Source of the DNA: an uncultured Chitinophagaceae bacterium
GTDB taxonomy: Bacteria > Bacteroidota > Bacteroidia > Chitinophagales > Chitinophagaceae
Assembly: GCA_946885665.1 (NCBI GenBank)
Contig: CAMPGT010000053.1
Location: 1 to 17,041, forward strand
Length of the DNA stretch: 17,041 nucleotides
Direction of reading: 5' to 3'
Positions 8,179-14,735 of the stretch are shown here, in pieces. Below the pieces are notes generated by a model that saw only the letters and a list, made by a program, of their open reading frames with translations, ran no database searches and was not told the origin of the DNA. Numbering within the stretch: position 1 is the stretch's first letter; every line of letters begins with the position of its first letter. The position numbers and the translations under genes are program-made.

Positions 8179-8203
8179 TCTGAGGTGAGGGGGCATCTAT
8201 CGA

Positions 8204-9769
8204 TCAAGCGGCCAGCACGTATATTTTAAAACTCTTCCCCGGAAGCGACACTTCGATATCATCGTTCGTATTGACCTGATCGGATGCGTCGAACGCATTG
8301 ACGAACGGCTTGCTTTGCATCAGGTCGATAATGCGATCGGGCAATACCTGTTTCGTTTTGTCGGGGTTTCTGATGACCGGTATTTTCAGTGGAAATTGCA
8401 TGTCGCCGTATCCATTATTAAATATCACCAGCACCACATTGTCGCGGATATACCTGGCAAAAGCATACACAAACCGGTCTACCCACAACGTAATCATCAC
8501 CCCGTATCTCAACGCCTCGTTTTCTCTTCTCAGCGTAATCAGTTGCCGGACAGCAGTAAACAATTTCTTCTCCTCTGCGTGTTCTCCCTTTATATTGTTG
8601 CCGTCGAACTTCGCCCATGGAAAATCTCTCCTCAGATCCGCATCGCCGCCCGCGTCATTGTTGTGCCACCCTTCCAGCCCTGCTTCGGACCCATAATACA
8701 ACTGCGGTATTCCTCTTACCGTCAGTAGAAAAGCATGGCACATACTCGTCACGCGAAAGGCCATTGGCACACCGCCTTCACCAGTATGTTTGCCTCGTGC
8801 GAGGCTAATGATCCGCTGGTCGAGGTCGTGGTTGTCTAATAGCGTCACCAGCCGGTTGGCGTTCGAATATCCTCCTCTCCCTTCTATGTTATTCTTCGAC
8901 GAATTGTCGAGGTCTAAAATGCCATACGCTTCGTTGCTGCTTAGCCTGGGTCTCGCCATTTCATACAGCGGATGATCGTTGATAAAACAGCGGATGATCT
9001 GTTGACGCAGGGGAAAATCAAAAACTGCATTCAGGTCGTAGTCGCGTTGGTAATCGGCCAGCAGCGGGATATCCGATTTTTCTGTTTTCAGCACTTCTCC
9101 TACGATGAACATGGACGGATACTTGCCCCTGATGAGGCTCTTGTAATAGTACCAGAATTTATTCTCGATGTGGAAGGCCGTGTCCATCCGGAACCCGTCA
9201 ATGTTACATTGATCTATCCAGTCCATCAGGTTATTGATGAAGAAATCCACTACATTGATGTTGTCGTGGTCGAAGTCGGGCAGGCCGCTGAGGCTGCCAT
9301 CGTCGGGGTCGTCGGCGGCGCTGATGGAAGGGTCATTGAACCAGTTGTCCGGTATTGCCGTGTTCTCCTGTTGGATTGTATAGCCGCCGTGGTTTACCAC
9401 TACGTCGAGCATTACTTTAAGGCCGTTGTCGTGCATGTTACGTACAAAGTCGGCCAGGTACAGCATGCTGCCTTCGTCGTGAGCGTTGCCTGAGTACAGG
9501 CGTTTGTCGAGCTTATCAAATTCCTTCGGCCAGTAGTAGTGGTAAGGCCGGTGTTCGGGGAAGCCGAGGGTATTGACGTAAACCGGCGTGATCCACACGA
9601 CAGATATTCCCAGGTGCTTCAGGTAACCGGCTTTGTCGAGGATGCCTTTCAGGTCGCCGCCGTGGTAGCCGCGGGGGTTGAGCGGTTCCTGGTCGAAATT
9701 GTTTTGGGGATCACCATCGTTGAACCTGTCGGTTACAATGAAGTAGATGATGTCATCCTGAGTGATCAT
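8204..9769 (-). CDS. GH13 alpha-amylase family enzyme, cytoplasmic
   Basis: Alpha-glucan-acting enzyme of 521 aa with all GH13 landmarks in order: DVVVNH (122-127), GFRMDTAFH (192-200) with nucleophile D196, FIVGEV (221-226) with acid/base E225, and LLDNHD (310-315) with the third carboxylate D315. The start (FIVTDRFNDGD) is typical of the barrel beginning at once. No signal peptide is visible, so it should act in the cytoplasm on maltodextrins or glycogen-like glucans. A beta-sandwich C domain covers about 430-521. The start ATG lies at 9767-9769 on the minus strand. It is a single gene, convergent with the AhpD-like gene and divergent from ssrA, and not part of the sugar operon. The precise subfamily (amylase, cyclomaltodextrinase, glucosidase) was not determined. 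Confidence 0.94.
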   Translation of the reverse strand: MITQDDIIYFIVTDRFNDGDPQNNFDQEPLNPRGYHGGDLKGILDKAGYLKHLGISVVWITPVYVNTLGFPEHRPYHYYWPKEFDKLDKRLYSGNAHDEGSMLYLADFVRNMHDNGLKVMLDVVVNHGGYTIQQENTAIPDNWFNDPSISAADDPDDGSLSGLPDFDHDNINVVDFFINNLMDWIDQCNIDGFRMDTAFHIENKFWYYYKSLIRGKYPSMFIVGEVLKTEKSDIPLLADYQRDYDLNAVFDFPLRQQIIRCFINDHPLYEMARPRLSSNEAYGILDLDNSSKNNIEGRGGYSNANRLVTLLDNHDLDQRIISLARGKHTGEGGVPMAFRVTSMCHAFLLTVRGIPQLYYGSEAGLEGWHNNDAGGDADLRRDFPWAKFDGNNIKGEHAEEKKLFTAVRQLITLRRENEALRYGVMITLWVDRFVYAFARYIRDNVVLVIFNNGYGDMQFPLKIPVIRNPDKTKQVLPDRIIDLMQSKPFVNAFDASDQVNTNDDIEVSLPGKSFKIYVLAA

Positions 9770-9788
9770 GGCCTCGGGTTTGCGTGAT

Positions 9789-9802
9789 AAAAGTATACTT
9801 TT
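9789..9802. promoter_or_regulatory. 14-bp perfect palindrome upstream of the GH13 gene
   Basis: AAAAGTATACTTTT is self-complementary and ends about 20 bp upstream of the GH13 start codon. It contains TATACT-like sequence on both strands, so it could be part of the amylase promoter or a regulator site in the 110-bp divergent region shared with ssrA. It is not an exact TAnnTTTG match. The function is a guess. Confidence 0.35.
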
Positions 9803-9853
9803 CCGGGGGCGGTACGGCGTGACCGATTAACAAAATCTTTTGCTTCGTTTTTG

Positions 9854-9861
9854 TATCTTTG
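9854..9861 (+). promoter_or_regulatory. ssrA promoter, -7 box
   Basis: TATCTTTG is an exact match to the Bacteroidota -7 consensus TAnnTTTG and ends 18 bp before the mature tmRNA 5' end. This leaves a short leader to be removed by RNase P. No convincing -33 TTG sits at the usual distance; TTTTG at 9838-9842 is too close. Confidence 0.65.
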
Positions 9862-9879
9862 CCGGCGCTAACAAGACCT

Positions 9880-10249
9880 GGGGGTGCCTGGTTTTGACAG
9901 CATAGATCTTTGAAAGTGCAAGCATGCCGTGCGTTGGATAATTAGCACGTTAATCTGAATACTCAAACCTTTAAATGGCAATACTCAGTATGCCATGGCT
10001 GCCTAATCAGTGATTAGATAGTCATTAGGGCCGCCGGGCAGGTTGTTCTGTTACCACGCCCCGCCGCCGACTCAAAAAGAAAACAGGATGCTGCAACCGA
10101 AGGCTGTGACGGTTGCTTAAGACGATTCAGCTAAGTGGCGAATTGGTTTGTTCGTTTCCTGTTTGCCGCCGACAATCAATAATGAAATAAGCATGTAGAA
10201 AGCTTTTGACGATTATGTTTGGACGCGGGTTCGATCCCCGCCACCTCCA
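9880..10249 (+). ncRNA. ssrA: tmRNA (transfer-messenger RNA)
   Basis: Rescues stalled ribosomes by acting as tRNA-Ala and then as mRNA for a degradation tag. The 5' end GGGGGTG (9880-9886) pairs with CACCTCC (10242-10248) to form the acceptor stem with one G-U pair. The 5' GGGTGCCTGGTTTTGACAG block is typical of tmRNA. The T-arm is GCGGG-TTCGATC-CCCGC at 10225-10241. The tag reading frame is 9977-10006: GGC AAT ACT CAG TAT GCC ATG GCT GCC TAA, giving GNTQYAMAA, with the small hydrophobic end that proteases recognise. The choice of GGC as resume codon is by analogy with other Bacteroidota tags that start with Gly. The terminal CCA is not fully encoded (CA follows the discriminator A) and must be added. 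Length is about 370 nt. Confidence 0.96.
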
Positions 10250-10258
10250 CACTTACTT

Positions 10259-10286
10259 AAGCCCTTGAATTTCAGGGGCTTTTTTA
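10259..10286 (+). terminator. Intrinsic terminator of ssrA
   Basis: AAGCCCTTG (10259-10267) pairs with CAGGGGCTT (10273-10281) as a 9-bp stem with one G-U pair and a 5-nt loop. It is followed directly by a run of six T at 10280-10285. It starts 10 bp after the tmRNA 3' end. Confidence 0.9.
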
Positions 10287-10288
10287 TT

Positions 10289-10314
10289 GGTAGGTGGGCG
10301 GAAATCGAACCTGG
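10289..10314 (-). repeat. Degenerate inverted copy of the tmRNA 3' end (T-arm to acceptor)
   Basis: Read on the minus strand, this stretch contains GGTTCGAT, then two mismatches, CCGCC, one extra C, and ACCT. That aligns to tmRNA positions 10228-10248 at about 18 of 21 bases with one insertion. It lies only 40 bp from the tmRNA 3' end, in the opposite orientation. It could be a relic of an attachment site, a fragment of a decayed tRNA-like 3' end (an ACCTACCA end is present), or chance. Its upstream half does not fold into a good T-stem, so it is not a functional tRNA. Confidence 0.5.
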
Positions 10315-10342
10315 CCAAATGCATTGTCTTTTCATCTTCACC

Positions 10343-11539
10343 TCAATACATCATCCCAAACATCCACAACGGTATTTTGTGTAAGGCCCCTACCTCAATA
10401 TCATCAGCAGCTACCCAACTGTCTTTCACATTGTTTATTTGTCCGGAAGTTTTATCTTTTCCGCCGATTTCAAAAGTGTATTTTTGATCAACAAAGAAAT
10501 CGCCCTGCGTAGGAAGAGAAACCCGGTGGCCTGCATTTCGCAGTTGATTAAGAAAAAAAGACTCTCGCATGCTTCCTTTGTCGGTGCGTTCGGGAGATAA
10601 GGTGAAGTGCAGATTTGTGTTTTCCAGGTATATTTTTGAGGGTTTCTGTAAAGTGCTGATGCTTTTCCCGGATGCTGACAAAGAATTAATAAGCTTAGCC
10701 TTCTCCAAATAATGCAGGTATTCAACCAGCGTATTTCTGTATATACCGGTTTTGTCGCTTAGTTTACTAATATTGGGCTTAAACGGAACATTTGTCGCCA
10801 GAATGTAAAATAACTGAAATATCTTCTGCGTGTTTTTAGGGTCGAACCCTTCTATAAAACGCATATCATTTTCAATCGTAAGCTTTACTATCTGTTCGAG
10901 CTTTATAGGATATGTTTTTTTATTCTCCACAAAGAACGGATAATATCCATATTGGAGATAATCACGAAAATATTTGATCGGCTTAAATTGCTTAATAATA
11001 TCCAGTGCAGCAACGGAATGGTTTCTAAGAATATCATTCAGGCTGATCGGCGGTAATTTAACTATACCTGCAAATTCGAGATATTCGCGATACGATAATC
11101 CCGGCATTTCATATTGTACGGCTCTGCGGCTCAAATCTGCATTTTGCCTTAAAATATCGGTTATGCAGGAACCGGTAAAAACAATTTTGATTTTTTTATG
11201 CTGATCATATAAGTTCTTAATTTCTATCGCCCAATCACCATATTTGTGAACTTCGTCAAGGAAAAAAATATCGAAGCCCTGTGTAATATAATAGTCGGCA
11301 ACGTCGATAAATCTGTTATTGGCGAAATAAATATCGTCTAAGGAGATATAAATTGCACGAGATGATAGGCCGAATTCTTGTTTTAACTGCTGAAGCAGTA
11401 ACGTGGTTTTGCCGGTGCCACGGGCACCGAGTATGCCTATAAGCCTGTCCGCCCAATCGATACTCGAATGAAGTGGTCGAATGATATCTAAAGCTTGCTC
11501 ACTTACTAAAGCATTGGATTTCAATAAAAAATTATCCAT
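10343..11539 (-). CDS. AAA_14 / DUF4143 family ATPase
   Basis: Protein of 398 aa in the widespread AAA ATPase family with a C-terminal DUF4143 domain. The Walker A motif is GARGTGKT (38-45). Walker B is IFFLDEVHK (91-99), with D95 and E96. FTGSC (121-125) fits a sensor region. The middle (about 260-300) contains a winged-helix-like stretch (YRNTLVEYLHYLEKAKLI). The C-terminus has FFVDQKYTFEIGGKDK and ends in DDIEVGALHKIPLWMFGMMY. The DUF4143 tail often resembles a restriction-endonuclease-like fold; here the nuclease-type residues are not intact enough to claim activity. The biological role of the family is not established, and members often occur as solitary accessory genes. The gene is clearly more A+T-rich than its neighbours, which suggests transfer. 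It stands alone between ssrA and rseP and is preceded by a -7 box and a palindrome. Confidence 0.9.
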   Translation of the reverse strand: MDNFLLKSNALVSEQALDIIRPLHSSIDWADRLIGILGARGTGKTTLLLQQLKQEFGLSSRAIYISLDDIYFANNRFIDVADYYITQGFDIFFLDEVHKYGDWAIEIKNLYDQHKKIKIVFTGSCITDILRQNADLSRRAVQYEMPGLSYREYLEFAGIVKLPPISLNDILRNHSVAALDIIKQFKPIKYFRDYLQYGYYPFFVENKKTYPIKLEQIVKLTIENDMRFIEGFDPKNTQKIFQLFYILATNVPFKPNISKLSDKTGIYRNTLVEYLHYLEKAKLINSLSASGKSISTLQKPSKIYLENTNLHFTLSPERTDKGSMRESFFLNQLRNAGHRVSLPTQGDFFVDQKYTFEIGGKDKTSGQINNVKDSWVAADDIEVGALHKIPLWMFGMMY

Positions 11540-11556
11540 TTGATGACATTTAGCAG

Positions 11557-11564
11557 CAAAAATA
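11557..11564 (-). promoter_or_regulatory. Promoter -7 box of the DUF4143 ATPase gene
   Basis: On the minus strand TATTTTTG matches TAnnTTTG and ends 17 bp upstream of the ATG at 11537-11539. The -33 region falls inside the palindrome at 11569-11594. Confidence 0.5.
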
Positions 11565-11568
11565 CGGA

Positions 11569-11594
11569 AAATTGCTGTTTAGAAACAGCAATTT
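11569..11594. promoter_or_regulatory. 26-bp perfect palindrome, candidate operator
   Basis: Arms AAATTGCTGTTT and AAACAGCAATTT are separated by AG, giving 12 perfectly matched bases on each side. It starts 30 bp upstream of the DUF4143 ATPase start codon and overlaps the expected -33 region of its putative promoter. There is no T-run on either side, so it is not an intrinsic terminator. A dimeric repressor site is the simplest reading. The binding protein is unknown. Confidence 0.5.
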
Positions 11595-11737
11595 ATGCTA
11601 AGGCCCCCATTTGCTACTGAGCGCGAAAATTCGTGTATATTGGCCTATATCAATGCTTTGCGTAGTATATTGCTTATATCGCGTTATTTTAGCCGCATGT
11701 TAATCTATTCCAGAGCGCATACAGGCGTGTTCAATAA

Positions 11738-11896
11738 TCTGACTATCAATTAATTGATTGCTATATTTGACTTGAAATTAAGTCAATATGGAGGTCCTGC
11801 TTACATGATCTCGATCAGGCGTATGTCGGAGCCGATGATATTCACGCAGGATCCGGAAATAAGATCCCTGTATGGCTTTTTGGATTGATGTATTAA
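11738..11896 (+). pseudogene. Decayed C-terminal remnant of a second DUF4143 ATPase
   Basis: One frame from 11771 to the stop TAA at 11894-11896 reads LEIK, a degenerate stretch, then DQAYVGADDIHAGS and GNKIPVWLFGLMY. The final 24 residues match the last 24 of the ATPase encoded at 10343-11539 (WVAADDIEVG, then HKIPLWMFGMMY) at about 14 positions, and both end at the same residue. LEIK aligns with the FEIGGK motif with GG deleted. An in-frame stop (TGA 11768-11770) interrupts the next few residues upstream, where DYQLIDCYI may match the GDFFVDQKY region. No start, Walker motifs or earlier domains remain. The strand is opposite to the intact copy. Homology is convincing for 11807-11896 and tentative before that. 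Confidence 0.75.
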
Positions 11897-11908
11897 CGCC
11901 CTTTTTAT

Positions 11909-13270
11909 CTAGTTCTTGAAAAGAAATCTCCAGAAGTCTAATCCGAGGGCGTAGGCCATGAGGAGCAGCAACAGCACCATCCCCACCATTTGCGCATACT
12001 CCATGAACTTGTCACCCGGCTTCCTGCCGGTTACCATTTCATAAAGCGTAAACAGCACGTGGCCGCCATCGAGCGCAGGTATGGGCAAAATATTCATGAA
12101 GGCCAGCACAATGCTCAGCAATGCAGTCATGCTCCAAAACCGCTCCCAGTCCCATTGCTCGCCAAACATATTGCCTATGCTTAAAAAGCTGCCGAGCGAT
12201 TCGCTCGCTTTCACTTCTTTAGAGGTAAAGAGCAATTTGAAATTTTTAATGTTCATCACCAGCGTGCTCCACCCCTTGACCACACCGGCGGGCAGCGATT
12301 CCAAAAGAGAATATTTACGCTTTTCGACTTTCAGGAACTTATCGCCATAGACTGGCCGAAAACCAACATTCGACTCCGCGTCTGTCATGGCTTTCACCAC
12401 TGCGGTATCTCCCGTTGCCCTCACTACGGTCATTGCGATCTCCGCCTTCTCATGTTTCAACTTTTCTTCGAGAAACTCATAGTAAGAATGTACGGGCTTG
12501 CTGTTCAGGGCAACGATGGTATCCCCATGCTGCAGGGCATTCGCAGTGAAATTAACCTTGTTGGGAAGTACCGAATCGACGACTGCAGGAAAGGCGGGTC
12601 GGGCGAGCGGATCGCCTTTACGGCTGATCAGGGTTCTTATCGTGCCTTCGGGGACCGGAAGATTAATGATCTCACCATTGCGCGACACCTGGATGGTCTT
12701 CGCCTCGTTGAGGATAAATTCGCCCGACAGCTTATTGAAATTCGTCAGCTCTTCGCCATTCACACTTAGAATGTGGTCGCCGTTCCTGATGCCTATCTTC
12801 TCACCCACCGAATCCACGTAAACGCCATAAGTTAGATTTTTCGCAGGCAGGTATTCGTCTCCCCAGACAAAAAGGATCATAGAAAAAATGAGAAAGCCCA
12901 ACAGCATATTGACCGTTACACCGCCGATCATGATGATCAGGCGCTGCCAGGCCGGCTTGCTCCTGAACTCCCAGGGTTGCGGTGGCTGTTTGAGCTGCTC
13001 CTTGTCCATGCTCTCATCTATCATCCCCGATATCTTCACGTAACCGCCTAAAGGCAGCCAGCCCACGCCGTACTCCGTTCCGCGGATCTTTTTCTTGAAA
13101 AGCGAAAACCAGGGGTCGAAAAACAGGTAAAACTTTTCGACCCTGCACTTGAACCATTTGGCCGGCAGAAAGTGACCAAGTTCATGCAGCACAACGAGTA
13201 TGGATAACGAGAGAACCAACTGACCGGCCTTTATGCCTACCGTTGACCAATCTATAGCTAGTAATGTCAT
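11909..13270 (-). CDS. rseP: RIP metalloprotease RseP (site-2 protease, M50B)
   Basis: Membrane zinc protease of 453 aa that cuts membrane-embedded substrates such as anti-sigma factors or leftover signal peptides. The zinc-binding HELGH is at 29-33 within the first membrane helix. GGYVKISGM (75-83) is the conserved loop. A hydrophobic helix spans about 112-137. PDZ-like domains follow at roughly 145-205 and 225-295 (IRNGDHILSVNGEEL and LQHGDTIVALNSKPV). The third zinc ligand region is NILPIPALDGGH (393-404) with D401, followed by a final helix. Length and order match the Bacteroidota family. The start ATG is at 13268-13270. It lies downstream of dxr on the same strand but is separated by 285 bp with a repeat pair and its own candidate -7 box, so it may be transcribed separately. 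The substrate in this organism is unknown. Confidence 0.96.
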   Translation of the reverse strand: MTLLAIDWSTVGIKAGQLVLSLSILVVLHELGHFLPAKWFKCRVEKFYLFFDPWFSLFKKKIRGTEYGVGWLPLGGYVKISGMIDESMDKEQLKQPPQPWEFRSKPAWQRLIIMIGGVTVNMLLGFLIFSMILFVWGDEYLPAKNLTYGVYVDSVGEKIGIRNGDHILSVNGEELTNFNKLSGEFILNEAKTIQVSRNGEIINLPVPEGTIRTLISRKGDPLARPAFPAVVDSVLPNKVNFTANALQHGDTIVALNSKPVHSYYEFLEEKLKHEKAEIAMTVVRATGDTAVVKAMTDAESNVGFRPVYGDKFLKVEKRKYSLLESLPAGVVKGWSTLVMNIKNFKLLFTSKEVKASESLGSFLSIGNMFGEQWDWERFWSMTALLSIVLAFMNILPIPALDGGHVLFTLYEMVTGRKPGDKFMEYAQMVGMVLLLLLMAYALGLDFWRFLFKN

Positions 13271-13313
13271 AATTTCTGATCCGGCATAGCGGAATTTATT
13301 GATTAGGGAGCCG

Positions 13314-13321
13314 CAAAAGTA
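13314..13321 (-). promoter_or_regulatory. Candidate rseP promoter, -7 box
   Basis: TACTTTTG on the minus strand fits TAnnTTTG and lies 43 bp upstream of the rseP ATG. No clear -33 element was found. It would allow rseP expression independent of dxr. Confidence 0.4.
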
Positions 13322-13380
13322 AGAAAACGTCGAACGTTATCGCGAAAGATAGTTACATACGATTAAAAGGATTGTTAAAA

Positions 13381-13422
13381 GGGAGTGGGGAGTGGGCAAT
13401 AGGCAGTAGGCAGTAGGCAAAT
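13381..13422 (+). repeat. Heptanucleotide tandem repeat array, left arm of inverted pair
   Basis: Six 7-bp units in a row: GGGAGTG, GGGAGTG, GGCAATA, GGCAGTA, GGCAGTA and a degenerate GGCAAAT. It is the reverse complement of the array at 13502-13550 apart from unit number and single-base variants. It is not coding, despite short open frames through it. Confidence 0.85.
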
Positions 13423-13501
13423 GATTTTTACTTGACCAAAAATTGTTTTTTCAGGATAATCTTATCTTCTCATAAAACAAAAAAAAGAATAGAATAGTTT
13501 C

Positions 13502-13550
13502 CATTGCCCATTGCCTACTGCCTATTGCCCATTGCCCACTCCCCACTCCC
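13502..13550 (-). repeat. Heptanucleotide tandem repeat array, right arm of inverted pair
   Basis: Seven 7-bp units on the plus strand: CATTGCC, CATTGCC, TACTGCC, TATTGCC, CATTGCC, CACTCCC, CACTCCC. In reverse complement this repeats the left arm (13381-13422) with one extra unit. It begins 5 bp after the dxr stop codon. The 79-bp spacer between the arms is A+T-rich. The pair can form a long hairpin in the transcript between dxr and rseP. Confidence 0.85.
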
Positions 13551-13555
13551 CCTCC

Positions 13556-14710
13556 TCACAGCTTTATCAGGCTCGCCGCATAGCTCCTCGCCTCGCCGTC
13601 GCTTTCATAGTATTCCTCCAGCGAGGGGGCCTTCACAAACGGAATCTTTTCCATCGTTCTTTCGATCACGTCGGTCATATCCAGGAACCCTATTCGGTTG
13701 CGCAAAAACGCATACACCGCAATCTCGTTCGCGGCATTCAATACGCAGGGCAGGTTGCCGCCTTTGAACAGCGCCTCGTTGGCCAACTGTAAATTTCTGA
13801 ATGTCTTGATGTCGGGTTCTTCGAAAGTCAGTTGATTGGGTTTTCTAAAATCATACCGCGGGAAGCTGTTCGGCATCCTGTGCGGGAAAGTGATGGCGTA
13901 CTGTATGGGCACCCGCATATCGGGCAATCCCAGTTGCGCCTTCATGCTGCCGTCTTCAAACTGCACCATGCTGTGGATGATGCTTTGCGGATGCACCATC
14001 ACCTGCACCTGGTCGGGTTCGAGGTTGAAGAGCCACTTTGCCTCTATCATTTCAAGTCCCTTGTTCATTAGCGTGGCCGAGTCGATGGTGATCTTTGCGC
14101 CCATGCTCCAGTTGGGATGCTGCAGCGCATGGTCCCTCTTCACGTTCACGAGGAAGTTGGGTTTTTTGCCGAGAAAGGGTCCGCCCGACGCGGTGAGTAT
14201 CACTTTTTCAATTTTGTTCCTCGTTTCGCCCACCAGGCACTGAAATATTGCAGAGTGCTCCGAATCGATGGGAATGACGGGCGATTTATTTTCAACCGCC
14301 TTCTGCATTACGATGTCTCCGGCCACCACCAATGTCTCCTTATTGGCAAGGCCCACTGCCTTGCCGCGCCCTATCGCTTCGAGCGTGGGCTTCAGTCCGG
14401 CAAAGCCGACAATCGCCGCGATCATCATGTCGTAACAATCCACCGCCGCCGCTTCTGCGAGCGACTCCTCACCACCAAAAACTTTAATATCGGTATGTGC
14501 AAGGGCTTCCTTTACTTTTTGATATTTCTTATCGTCGCCAATCACCACAATATTCGGCTGGAAGCGCAGCGACTGCTCGATGAGCAGGTCCTCGTTATTT
14601 TGCGCAGTGAGCACCTCCGCGCTGAACATGTCGGGATGTCCGGCAATCACTTCTAACGCCTGTGTACCTATTGAACCCGTTGATCCGAATACTGCAATTC
14701 GTTTTTTCAT
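13556..14710 (-). CDS. dxr: 1-deoxy-D-xylulose 5-phosphate reductoisomerase
   Basis: Cytoplasmic enzyme of 384 aa that converts 1-deoxy-D-xylulose 5-phosphate and NADPH to 2-C-methyl-D-erythritol 4-phosphate, the committed step of the MEP isoprenoid pathway. The NADPH loop is GSTGSIG (9-15). LANKETLVVAG (121-131) is the conserved cofactor and substrate segment. The metal ligands fit D149 and E151 in DSEHSA and E220 in MNKGLE. The substrate loop is ASGGPF (174-179), and the flexible lid carries HPNWSMG (198-204). All expected residues are present and the length is normal. ATG 14708-14710 puts the Rossmann loop at the usual place. It lies 25 bp downstream of the GH3-family gene on the same strand and is presumably co-transcribed with it. 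The stop codon almost touches the heptamer repeat. Confidence 0.98.
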   Translation of the reverse strand: MKKRIAVFGSTGSIGTQALEVIAGHPDMFSAEVLTAQNNEDLLIEQSLRFQPNIVVIGDDKKYQKVKEALAHTDIKVFGGEESLAEAAAVDCYDMMIAAIVGFAGLKPTLEAIGRGKAVGLANKETLVVAGDIVMQKAVENKSPVIPIDSEHSAIFQCLVGETRNKIEKVILTASGGPFLGKKPNFLVNVKRDHALQHPNWSMGAKITIDSATLMNKGLEMIEAKWLFNLEPDQVQVMVHPQSIIHSMVQFEDGSMKAQLGLPDMRVPIQYAITFPHRMPNSFPRYDFRKPNQLTFEEPDIKTFRNLQLANEALFKGGNLPCVLNAANEIAVYAFLRNRIGFLDMTDVIERTMEKIPFVKAPSLEEYYESDGEARSYAASLIKL

Positions 14711-14735
14711 TCAGCAAAATTTCTTCTTTTTCTTG

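Noticed and set aside
8972..9493. 173-codon plus-strand open frame inside the amylase gene
   Set aside because: It is antisense to a GH13 gene with all catalytic motifs intact, and its valine-rich product looks like no known protein. A shadow frame.
10281..10330. Functional minus-strand tRNA
   Set aside because: There is a tRNA-like 3' end, but its T-stem does not pair and no D- or anticodon-arm follows at the right distance.
13381..13550. CRISPR array
   Set aside because: Repeat units are 7 bp with no unique spacers between them, and the two arrays are inverted to each other. No cas genes are present.
13504..13792. Short plus-strand frames starting MPIAYCLLPIAHSPLP
   Set aside because: The peptide is only a translation of the 7-bp repeats running into dxr antisense.
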